Shown here: positions 26,206 to 33,294 of the stretch, piece after piece
Layout: each line of letters opens with the position of its first letter
How positions within the stretch are numbered: the first letter of the stretch is position 1
Assembly (NCBI GenBank): GCA_903887275.1
Contig: CAISPD010000170.1
Location: 1-39,854 of the forward strand
Source: an uncultured Mucilaginibacter sp.
GTDB lineage: Bacteria; Bacteroidota; Bacteroidia; Sphingobacteriales; Sphingobacteriaceae
Reading direction: 5' to 3'
DNA length: 39,854 nucleotides
Position numbers and translations under genes: made by a program
Notes under the pieces: model-generated
What the model was told of the DNA's origin: nothing
The model's input: only the letters and a program-made list of their open reading frames with translations
Databases searched by the model: none

Positions 26206-27469
26206 TCAGCAGCGCAATTTCTTTTTTAATGTCGACTGGCTGATGGTGGGCATTTACCTCACTTTATGCGCGATTGGGGTACTCAACATCCACTCTGCTA
26301 TTTTTAATCCAAAGCAGCCTGCGCTTTATGACCTGAGCACTGATTATGGTAAACAGCTGTTATTTGTTGTAATTGGTATCTCGGTTGGTATCGTCATTCT
26401 TTTGCTCGATACCCGCTTTATCAGTTCACTTGCGCCTTTTTTTTATGGTATAACCGTTTTTTTGCTGATGCTGGTGTTGGTAGTGGGGCGCAATGTAGGA
26501 GGTAACCAGGCTTGGATCCCCTTATTTGGAGGCTTTAGGCTGCAACCTTCTGAGTTTGCTAAGTTGAGTACCTGTTTACTTTTGGCCAGGTATTTAAGTG
26601 GCACCAATATCAAAATAACTGATACACGCTCATTTGCCATAGCAGCAGCCATTATTGGCTTGCCGATGTTCCTGATCATGTTACAGCCTGATGCAGGTTC
26701 GACGCTCGTATTTAGCTGCCTTATATTTGTTTTATACCGCGAAGGTTTGTCGCCTTATTTCCTCATCCTCGAGGGTTTGTTCATTCTGTTGTTTGTTTTA
26801 ACGCTGAAACTCAATAATGCCGTAGGCATCGTGGGCGTATTAACCGGGCTGGCCATCCTGATCATATTAATGTTCCGGCGTAATGGCAAGCTGATCCGTG
26901 TTATTGTGATGGGCTTGGCGATCTGTGTAAGTTTTGTTTTTTGCGTCAGGTTTATCTATACTAAAGTGCTCAAACCGCACCAAAAGTCGCGCATTGATAT
27001 TGTTTTGGGTATTACCAGCGACCCCAAGGGAAAAGGATATAATGTTCACCAGTCTATTATAGCTATTGGCTCCGGGAAGATGTGGGGCAGGGGTTATATG
27101 CGCGGCACGCAAACAAAATTTGCCTTCGTTCCCGAACAGCAAACGGATTTTATTTTTTGTACTGTAGGAGAAGAATGGGGCTTTGCCGGCTCTACTGTAG
27201 TGCTTAGTTTATACCTGTTACTGGTGCTTAGAATCATACGCATTGCCGAACGGCAACGATCGCCATTCTCCCGAATTTATGCCTATGGGGTTGCATCGGC
27301 TATCTTCTTCCATGTATTTATTAATGTTGGGATGACCATTGGAATAGTGCCTTCTATCGGCATACCACTCCCATTGATCAGCTATGGAGGGTCCTCATTA
27401 TTAAGTTTTACGGTAATGATCTTCATTTTGATCAAGCTGGATTCAAACCGGATGGGAATAATCTATTGA
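26195..27469 (+). CDS. rodA: SEDS glycosyltransferase RodA
   Basis: A 424-residue polytopic protein of the SEDS family, the peptidoglycan polymerase that partners PBP2. Conserved blocks are GRNVGGNQAWIPLFGGFRLQPSEFAKL, LQPDAGSTLVFS (with the key Asp), NVHQSIIAIGSGKMWGRGY, FVPEQQTDFIFCTVGEEWGF and the closing PLPLISYGGSSLLSF. Around ten helices can be drawn. It overlaps mrdA by eleven bases. Its stop is followed immediately by the NTTCCAAC octamer array. Confidence 0.95.
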   Translation: MNTNQQRNFFFNVDWLMVGIYLTLCAIGVLNIHSAIFNPKQPALYDLSTDYGKQLLFVVIGISVGIVILLLDTRFISSLAPFFYGITVFLLMLVLVVGRNVGGNQAWIPLFGGFRLQPSEFAKLSTCLLLARYLSGTNIKITDTRSFAIAAAIIGLPMFLIMLQPDAGSTLVFSCLIFVLYREGLSPYFLILEGLFILLFVLTLKLNNAVGIVGVLTGLAILIILMFRRNGKLIRVIVMGLAICVSFVFCVRFIYTKVLKPHQKSRIDIVLGITSDPKGKGYNVHQSIIAIGSGKMWGRGYMRGTQTKFAFVPEQQTDFIFCTVGEEWGFAGSTVVLSLYLLLVLRIIRIAERQRSPFSRIYAYGVASAIFFHVFINVGMTIGIVPSIGIPLPLISYGGSSLLSFTVMIFILIKLDSNRMGIIY

Positions 27470-27604
27470 CACCAGCCTTCCAACTTTCCGGCATTCCAAC
27501 GTTACAACATCCCAGCGTTCCAAGCTTCCAACTTTCCAGCATTGCAACCTTCCAACCTTCCAACGTTACAACATTCCAACGTTAAAACGTTCCAACGCTC
27601 AGGC
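27469..27604. repeat. NTTCCAAC octamer array, stop to stop between convergent genes
   Basis: About fifteen to seventeen units in unbroken 8-bp phase fill the whole spacer between rodA and the convergent gene. Near-perfect units are CTTCCAAC (27477), ATTCCAAC (27493), CTTCCAAC (27525, 27549, 27557), ATTCCAAC (27573) and GTTCCAAC (27589). Between them, still in phase, are variants such as TTTCCGGC, GTTACAAC, ATCCCAGC, ATTGCAAC and GTTAAAAC. The first base of each unit is free. It has a single orientation, without a partner arm. The last, degenerate unit runs over the neighbouring stop codon. Confidence 0.92.
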
Positions 27605-28549
27605 AAATCTCCTGCGCAGCAGTTCATAGAATTTTTCTGCGGTTGCCTGCTTGCTTTCCCATTGGTTTTTCACAGCGTAATTATTTCTCAGGAATTCTTC
27701 TGCTTCCTCAAATGAATGGCAGCGATTCAGCAGGTCAATGGCTTCACTGTATGCTAAATTATAGCCGTTGAAAAGGTCCTTAATGTAGAGTAATTTGTCG
27801 TTTAGCGTAATAGCTTGTTTCAGGTCGCTGATAGATTGTGCGTGAAGCTGTTCCGACAGACTTCCGGTTTTTTGAAGCTGGGCCGCTATCATCTGATTTA
27901 CGGTTAGCGGCTCCTCAGATTCAATATTGGCGGCTTTGGGGCTTGCTGGTTCAGTAACGCTGATCACCGGTGCCGCAGTTGCCTTTTTGGTTTCAAGTGG
28001 CTCAGGGTCTTTTAAAACAGGTAATACCGGGTCTTTTGTAACGGGAGTATGGATAATGTTTTGGGGATGTTCGGTTACTTCTTCAATATCAAAACCAGTA
28101 TCTTCTTCATCTTCCCAAAGTTCCGATTCATCGATCACCAGTTCGTGTTTAATGATCTCGGGCTCTTCGCTGATTTCAGGCACTACTTCTTGTTCAATAG
28201 TTTCTGATTTGGGGTTTTCCAACTTTGGAGCCTCAAATTCAAATACCGGGGCGGGTTCTTCAGCTACAATGATCGGCGGTTGTTCATTGATAATCTGTTG
28301 TACAACGGGTTCAAAAAACTTTTCGGCAGGTATTTGCGGGGCTTCGTCTGGGCTTATAGCTGGGGGCACAAACTGCTGGTTTAGCTTGCGAAGCACTTCC
28401 GAATGATCGGCAAGGAAATGCGCATTGGCTACAAATAACTCAAGTTCCAGGTCGTTTAATTGTTCATCAGCCTGTCCGAGGTATTCATACTGCTCGTTGA
28501 GCTCTTTTAAAATGACTCCTATCTTTTTAAAAACCTCCTGTTGCTTCAT
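27599..28549 (-). CDS. Acidic protein of unknown function with conserved C-terminal helical domain
   Basis: A 316-residue cytoplasmic-looking protein with no signal or membrane helix. The N-terminal part (1-65) is helical and charged. Residues about 70-210 are low-complexity and rich in Pro, Glu and Val (PKLENPKSETIEQEVVPEI style), likely disordered. The C-terminal 100 residues (VNQMIAAQLQKTGSLSEQL, DLKQAITLNDKLLYIKDLF, NGYNLAYSEAIDLLNRC, ending LLRRRF) form a compact helical domain that I recall as common next to other genes in Bacteroidota but without assigned function. It is divergent from tdk. A -7 word (plus-strand CAAAAATA, 28572-28579) precedes it. Confidence 0.75.
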   Translation of the reverse strand: MKQQEVFKKIGVILKELNEQYEYLGQADEQLNDLELELFVANAHFLADHSEVLRKLNQQFVPPAISPDEAPQIPAEKFFEPVVQQIINEQPPIIVAEEPAPVFEFEAPKLENPKSETIEQEVVPEISEEPEIIKHELVIDESELWEDEEDTGFDIEEVTEHPQNIIHTPVTKDPVLPVLKDPEPLETKKATAAPVISVTEPASPKAANIESEEPLTVNQMIAAQLQKTGSLSEQLHAQSISDLKQAITLNDKLLYIKDLFNGYNLAYSEAIDLLNRCHSFEEAEEFLRNNYAVKNQWESKQATAEKFYELLRRRFA

Positions 28550-28619
28550 GGCGACGTATTGAAAATTCTATCAAAAATAGGATTTAATTATGATATTTGC
28601 CTTTACCGGGGAGTTTACA

Positions 28620-29198
28620 ATGCTATACAACGAGGATGTTTTTAAGCGGGTGACCGAATTAGGCGGCAGCATCGAGGTCATCTGTGGCTCCATGTTTTCA
28701 GGTAAAACAGAGGAGCTTATCCGGAGACTCCGAAGGGCACAAATTGCCAGGCTCAGCGTTGAGATATTTAAACCACGTACCGATACACGTTTTGACGAAA
28801 CTGCAGTTGTATCGCATAATGCCAATTACATTCATTCAACGCCGGTTGATAATTCGGCGTCAATTTTGCTGCTCGGCAATGAGGTGCAAGTTGTAGGCAT
28901 CGATGAAGCACAGTTTTTTGATGATGAGCTTGTCAATGTCTGCAATGTCCTGGCTAACAAGGGTGTCAGGGTGATCGTAGCCGGTCTTGATATGGACTAC
29001 AAAGGCAAACCTTTCGGTCATATGCCAGCCTTAATGGCTATCGCCGAATCGGTTACAAAAGTACATGCCGTTTGCGTAAAATGCGGCCATCCGGCGCTTT
29101 ACTCTTTTCGCAGGGTTGCCGAAGAATCTACGGTTTTATTGGGCGAGAAAGAAAGCTATGAGCCCCGTTGCCGGGTATGTTATAGCCTGCCGTTGTAA
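28620..29198 (+). CDS. tdk: Thymidine kinase
   Basis: A 192-residue type II thymidine kinase that phosphorylates thymidine in the salvage pathway. Walker A block is [16 protein letters not shown] (about residues 22-37). The catalytic Glu lies in [11 protein letters not shown], and the lasso region is [16 protein letters not shown] four-Cys structural zinc site is formed by CVKC and CRVC. I chose ATG 28620, which gives the family-like start MLYNEDVF; an in-frame ATG at 28590 would add ten residues that overlap promoter-like sequence. A terminator follows at 29223. It is divergent from the acidic unknown gene. Confidence 0.94.
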   Translation: MLYNEDVFKRVTELGGSIEVICGSMFSGKTEELIRRLRRAQIARLSVEIFKPRTDTRFDETAVVSHNANYIHSTPVDNSASILLLGNEVQVVGIDEAQFFDDELVNVCNVLANKGVRVIVAGLDMDYKGKPFGHMPALMAIAESVTKVHAVCVKCGHPALYSFRRVAEESTVLLGEKESYEPRCRVCYSLPL

Positions 29199-29222
29199 GT
29201 ATTTCGGTAATTTTAGTACGAC

Positions 29223-29252
29223 GGCCCGTTTTATTTCGGGCCCTTTTCGTTT
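29223..29252 (+). terminator. Terminator after tdk
   Basis: GGCCCG (29223-29228) and CGGGCC (29237-29242) form the stem around an 8-base loop, followed by CTTTTCGTTTTTT. It sits 24 bases past the tdk stop. Confidence 0.8.
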
Positions 29253-29296
29253 TTTCGAAAAAAACGATTTAATTTTATAAACCAATTTTATATTTT

Positions 29297-31210
29297 ATGA
29301 TGAGAAGATATTTCCCCCTGTTTTTGAGTGTTGTACTGTTAGCCTTTTTGTCTTCATGCAGCAAGGCTCCTAAAAACACGGGTGGTTCCGGGAACGTTAC
29401 CGGAAATCAAAATGGGGTAGATCCCCCTGCCGGTTCAAACGATGGGGTTACTTTTATCAACGGTGGCAAGTCTGTTATATTTAACCTTTATGCTCCTTCA
29501 AAAAATTCTGTAGCGGTTATCGGCGAGTTCAACAGCTGGCAACCTACGGCGATGAAGAATTCCGTTGATGGTACGCGTTGGTGGGTGCAGATAGATAATC
29601 TTGATCCGGCTAAAGAATACGCTTATCAATACCTGATCGATGGCTACCTGAAGGTGGCTGACCCTTACACGCACAAGGTGCTCGATCCATCAAACGATGC
29701 TTCTATTCCTTCTTCGGTTTATCCCAACCTTAAATCTTATCCAGCGGGCGCTACCGGCATTGTAAGTACCTTTTGGTATAGTGCCCCGGCTTACTCCTGG
29801 CAGGTGAGCAATTTTAAGCGACCCGATCCGAAAAATCTTGTGATTTATGAATTGCTCATTCGCGATTTTGTTGGTACACACAGCTATAAAACATTAACAG
29901 ATACGCTGAATTATATCGCTAACCTGGGCTGTAATGCCATTGAATTGCTGCCCGTTAACGAATTTGAAGGCAACGATTCATGGGGTTATAACTCTAATTT
30001 TATGTTTGCGCTGGATAAGTATTATGGCACGCCAAATGACTATAAAACATTTATAGATGCCTGCCATGCCAAAGGCATTGCGGTTATACAGGATATAGTT
30101 TTGGAAGATCAGTTTGGTTCATCGCCATTAGTTCAAATGTATTGGGATGCCGCCAATAATCAGCCGGCCGCCAATAATCCATGGCTCGATCAAGCCAATA
30201 TGCACCCGGATGCTGTGGGCTTCCAGATGAATCATCAAAGTAGTGCAACCCGGTATTTTACCGAAAATGTAATGAAATACTGGATGCAGGAATATCATAT
30301 TGATGGTTACCGATTTGACGAATCCAAAGGTTATACCCAGGTAAATTCGGGGAACAGCGAGGCAGCATGGGCGGCTTATGATGATAGTCGGATTTCGCTG
30401 TGGGAAACCTATAACAATTATATGAAGGGTATCGACCCTACTTTTTATACAATACTGGAACATTTTGCAGTTAACCAGGAAGAGGCGGTTTTAGCATCGC
30501 AAGGCATGATGATGTGGGCAAACCTAAGCGGTAATGCCGAACAGGCTTTAATGAGTTACAATGATTCGGGAGGACCATGGGACCTTACCGGCTTGTTTTA
30601 CGACTCCTGGGGATTTAATACGGCAACAGGTAATGTCTGTTATTTTGAAAGTCACGACCAGGAGCGTCTGCAGTTTAAAAACGAGCAATATGCCAATAGC
30701 AATGGTTCGTATAATATAAAAGATCTTGCAACCGGCCTTCGCCGCTGCGAAATGGGAGCTGCATTTATGTTTTCATCGCCCGGGCCAAAAATGTTATGGC
30801 AATTTGGCGAAAGAGGCTACGATGTTAGTATCGACGCGGGCGGACGCCTTGGTGATAAGCCACCACGCTGGGAGTACATGAGCGACCCCAACAGGCATCA
30901 CCTTTACCAGATATATTCAGATATGATCAGGTATAAGGTAAATAACCCGGTATTTACAACATCCACTTTTACCTATAATCTGCGTGGCGCCTATAAATTT
31001 ATCCAGCTCCTCGGGCCAGATGGAACCAATGTAGAAGTAGTGGGCAATTTTGACGTGGTGCCATCATCGGTGACGATAAATTTTCCGGCAACAGGCACCT
31101 GGTATGATAACCTGAATGGTACCAGTATCAATGTTACCAATGCTGCTTATCAAACTACGCTGGCTCCGGGCGAATACCACGTTTACAGTAATTCTCCGCT
31201 GAAACTTTAA
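29297..31210 (+). CDS. GH13-like (alpha-amylase family) lipoprotein with CBM48 domain
   Basis: A 637-residue surface or periplasmic lipoprotein; the signal ends FLSSC (Cys21). A CBM48-type domain (about 50-140: VIGEFNSWQP, YAYQYLIDG) precedes a GH13 barrel. Nucleophile Asp341 lies in DGYRFDESKG, acid/base Glu388 in YTILEHF, and third Asp454 in YFESHDQER. In the first conserved region (residues 266-271) the sequence is DIVLED, where active family members usually have D-x-V-x-N-H, so the usual Asn and His are Glu270 and Asp271. It may act on starch-like glucan; activity is uncertain because of this change. No Sus transporter genes are adjacent. A terminator follows. Confidence 0.88.
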   Translation: MMRRYFPLFLSVVLLAFLSSCSKAPKNTGGSGNVTGNQNGVDPPAGSNDGVTFINGGKSVIFNLYAPSKNSVAVIGEFNSWQPTAMKNSVDGTRWWVQIDNLDPAKEYAYQYLIDGYLKVADPYTHKVLDPSNDASIPSSVYPNLKSYPAGATGIVSTFWYSAPAYSWQVSNFKRPDPKNLVIYELLIRDFVGTHSYKTLTDTLNYIANLGCNAIELLPVNEFEGNDSWGYNSNFMFALDKYYGTPNDYKTFIDACHAKGIAVIQDIVLEDQFGSSPLVQMYWDAANNQPAANNPWLDQANMHPDAVGFQMNHQSSATRYFTENVMKYWMQEYHIDGYRFDESKGYTQVNSGNSEAAWAAYDDSRISLWETYNNYMKGIDPTFYTILEHFAVNQEEAVLASQGMMMWANLSGNAEQALMSYNDSGGPWDLTGLFYDSWGFNTATGNVCYFESHDQERLQFKNEQYANSNGSYNIKDLATGLRRCEMGAAFMFSSPGPKMLWQFGERGYDVSIDAGGRLGDKPPRWEYMSDPNRHHLYQIYSDMIRYKVNNPVFTTSTFTYNLRGAYKFIQLLGPDGTNVEVVGNFDVVPSSVTINFPATGTWYDNLNGTSINVTNAAYQTTLAPGEYHVYSNSPLKL

Positions 31211-31230
31211 GCTTGAATTTAAGCGATGAT

Positions 31231-31263
31231 AAAAGGCTTCTCAATAAATGGGAAGCCTTTTGT
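31231..31263 (+). terminator. Terminator after the GH13-like gene
   Basis: AAAAGGCTTC (31231-31240) pairs with GAAGCCTTTT (31252-31261) around a loop containing TCAATAAATGG. It begins 20 bases past the stop codon. Confidence 0.85.
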
Positions 31264-31381
31264 TTTAGAAGCTGGCAGCTTTTCTTAAATATAACTTGCC
31301 TTTAATTTGCCACTATGCCAACAAAGAATTAGCCTTGCTGTTATCTTACAGTTATCATGCTTAATTTAGTGCAATAGCAAA

Positions 31382-32692
31382 ATGGAATCAAAAGAGCAAC
31401 CCAAAACACATAAGCGCAGGTTTTGGCGTTTTTTCACACTTCTGGGGCCCGGACTTGTAACCGGTGCCGCTGATGATGATCCATCGGGTATTGCTACCTA
31501 TTCGCAAACAGGCGCTCAGTTTGGTTACGGACAATTATGGACAGCCTTGTACATGCTCCCGCTGATGATGGGCGTACAGGAAGCTTGTGCCCGCATCGGC
31601 ATGGTTACCGGCAAAGGTATTGCTGCTGTAGTAAGAGAGCATTATAGCAAAGGGGTGCTTTACACTGTAGTGGGGTTGGTAGTTGTGGCCAATACCATTA
31701 ATATTGGAGCAGATATAGGCGCGATGGCTTCTGCAGCGACGTTAATAGTGCCGGTCAATTTTGTTATATTGATGTTACTGTTTACTGCATTAATGCTGAT
31801 ACTGGAGATATTTACAAGTTACAGAAATTACGCCCGCATACTAAAATGGCTCGCCTTAACGCTGTTGGCTTATCCTATCACGGCATTCATTGTTAAGCAA
31901 CCCTGGCTAACGGTGCTTAAAGCTAGCGTGGTGCCTCATATGGAGCTCAGTTTTGCCTTTTTATTTATTATAACCGGAGTACTTGGAACTACTATTTCGC
32001 CTTATATGTTTTTTTGGGAAGCTTCGCAGGAGGTAGAGGAGGCTAAGGAAAACGGTACCATGCAACAAGGCAAACCGCTTATACATTGGCACAGCATTCG
32101 TGCAATGCGGCTGGATAATAATACCGGAATGCTGATATCTGAGATCACTACCTGGTGCATCATCCTGGTAGGCGCTACAGTTTTACACCAGAGCGGAGTA
32201 AAGGATATCAATACAGCTTCCGACGCAGCACGTGCATTAGAACCATTGGTTCATTCCTTTCCTCATGCCGGCTACCTGTCTAAACTGATCTTTTCAGTTG
32301 GTATCATCGGTCTTGGGTTACTGGCGGTACCGGTTTTATCAGGTTCGGCTGCCTATGCCGTATCCGAGGCTGTCAATTGGGAATCTGGCCTCAACCTTAA
32401 GTTAAAACGTGCTCAGGGCTTTTATGGTGTAATTATCATAGCCACCATAGTTGGGCTTACTATCAACTTTATCGGTGTAGATCCGGTAAAGGCCCTGGTC
32501 TATGCGGCAGTATTCAACGGCGTTGCTGCCGTTCCACTCCTCTTCCTCATCATCAAAATTTCCACCAGCGACGCTATCATGGGCGAATACAAAAGCGGCT
32601 TGTTATCAAAAATTATCCTATGGGTAACTTTTATCGCCATGGGCGCAGCTGCGGTTGCTATGTTCTATACGGTAGGGAAGGGGTTGATTTAG
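31382..32692 (+). CDS. Divergent NRAMP-family divalent metal transporter
   Basis: A 436-residue membrane protein with eleven or so helices and the NRAMP fold. The first-helix metal motif reads DDDPSG (residues 31-36) instead of DPGN. The sixth-helix block is TISPYMFFWEASQE (about 203-216) instead of the usual MPHN-containing helix, so the metal-binding methionine is absent. This pattern marks the branch that includes NRAMP-related magnesium transporters (NRMT). A Mg or other hard-metal substrate is therefore more plausible than Mn/Fe, but that is inference. A composite word array follows the stop. No adjacent metal regulator is seen. Confidence 0.85.
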   Translation: MESKEQPKTHKRRFWRFFTLLGPGLVTGAADDDPSGIATYSQTGAQFGYGQLWTALYMLPLMMGVQEACARIGMVTGKGIAAVVREHYSKGVLYTVVGLVVVANTINIGADIGAMASAATLIVPVNFVILMLLFTALMLILEIFTSYRNYARILKWLALTLLAYPITAFIVKQPWLTVLKASVVPHMELSFAFLFIITGVLGTTISPYMFFWEASQEVEEAKENGTMQQGKPLIHWHSIRAMRLDNNTGMLISEITTWCIILVGATVLHQSGVKDINTASDAARALEPLVHSFPHAGYLSKLIFSVGIIGLGLLAVPVLSGSAAYAVSEAVNWESGLNLKLKRAQGFYGVIIIATIVGLTINFIGVDPVKALVYAAVFNGVAAVPLLFLIIKISTSDAIMGEYKSGLLSKIILWVTFIAMGAAAVAMFYTVGKGLI

Positions 32693-32693
32693 G

Positions 32694-32789
32694 GGTATTA
32701 GGTATTAGGTCATTTGGCATTAGTCATTTGGCATTAGGGATTACTTAACTTATTGCCAATACAACTAAAAAAACCAATACAACCAATCC
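32694..32789. repeat. Composite heptamer and nonamer array after the NRAMP gene
   Basis: Seven heptamers in one phase start right after the stop: GGTATTA twice, GGTCATT, TGGCATT, AGTCATT, TGGCATT, AGGGATT (32694-32742). Four nonamers follow in phase: TGCCAATAC, AACTAAAAA, AACCAATAC, AACCAATCC (32754-32789). The array fuses words used alone elsewhere: GTATTAG (18199), CATT (4343) and AACCAATAC (7654). Confidence 0.8.
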
Positions 32790-32887
32790 AGTCAACTAAT
32801 GTTAATAACTCTCTGAACGTTAGTAACTTTAATTAAACAAAAGGTAACCTGGTTCGTCAAATATACGTTAGTAAACAAAAACGTATT

Positions 32888-33220
32888 ATGAGAGATCATA
32901 TGCTGATTGCCGACCCGCTGAGTATGCCAACAGAGTTTGGCGACATTTGCGAAGCTGCTTACGCACCCAGATCTGTTTGGATGGAATTATTTCCACCCCT
33001 TGAAGGATGCAAAACAGGAACGTCCAACGCCAGAGCTTTATGTCCCTGGAGTATGGCTGCCGAACTTAGAGACTTTTCGATCAAACCCCAACGGAGGAAA
33101 GCAATCCTCGACGCCTTTAAGGCCGGGTTGCAGATTATGAAACAGTATCAGTTGCCTGCCGGCCGTATTCTGTTTATGGAAGATAATGCAAGCAGGAACA
33201 TAACCGTCTGGGTAGAATAA
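32888..33220 (+). CDS. Hypothetical protein, possibly frameshifted
   Basis: A 110-codon open frame that I do not recognise. Its C-terminal third (KAILDAFKAGLQIMKQYQL, then RILFMEDNASRNITVWVE) reads like a real helix-strand protein. Its middle is less convincing, and another frame over 32940-33110 gives a more protein-like stretch (HPDLFGWNYFHPLKDA, ELYVPGVWLPNLETF). It may therefore be a gene broken by one or two frameshifts, or a real small gene with a chance overlap. TAACTTTA (about 32822) could be a -7 box. No signal peptide or membrane helix is seen. It lies between the NRAMP gene and the convergent glycoside hydrolase. Confidence 0.4.
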   Translation: MRDHMLIADPLSMPTEFGDICEAAYAPRSVWMELFPPLEGCKTGTSNARALCPWSMAAELRDFSIKPQRRKAILDAFKAGLQIMKQYQLPAGRILFMEDNASRNITVWVE

Positions 33221-33294
33221 TCCAGGGTGATCTGTTGAAGGTAACAAACCGGTAATGAAATACTGGCTTGTACGGAGGCTTCGACTCCCCCAAA

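Noticed and set aside
27927..28406. 159-codon Ser/Gly-rich plus-strand frame
   Set aside because: It lies antisense to the Pro/Glu-rich part of the gene at 27599-28549 and mirrors its low-complexity codons.
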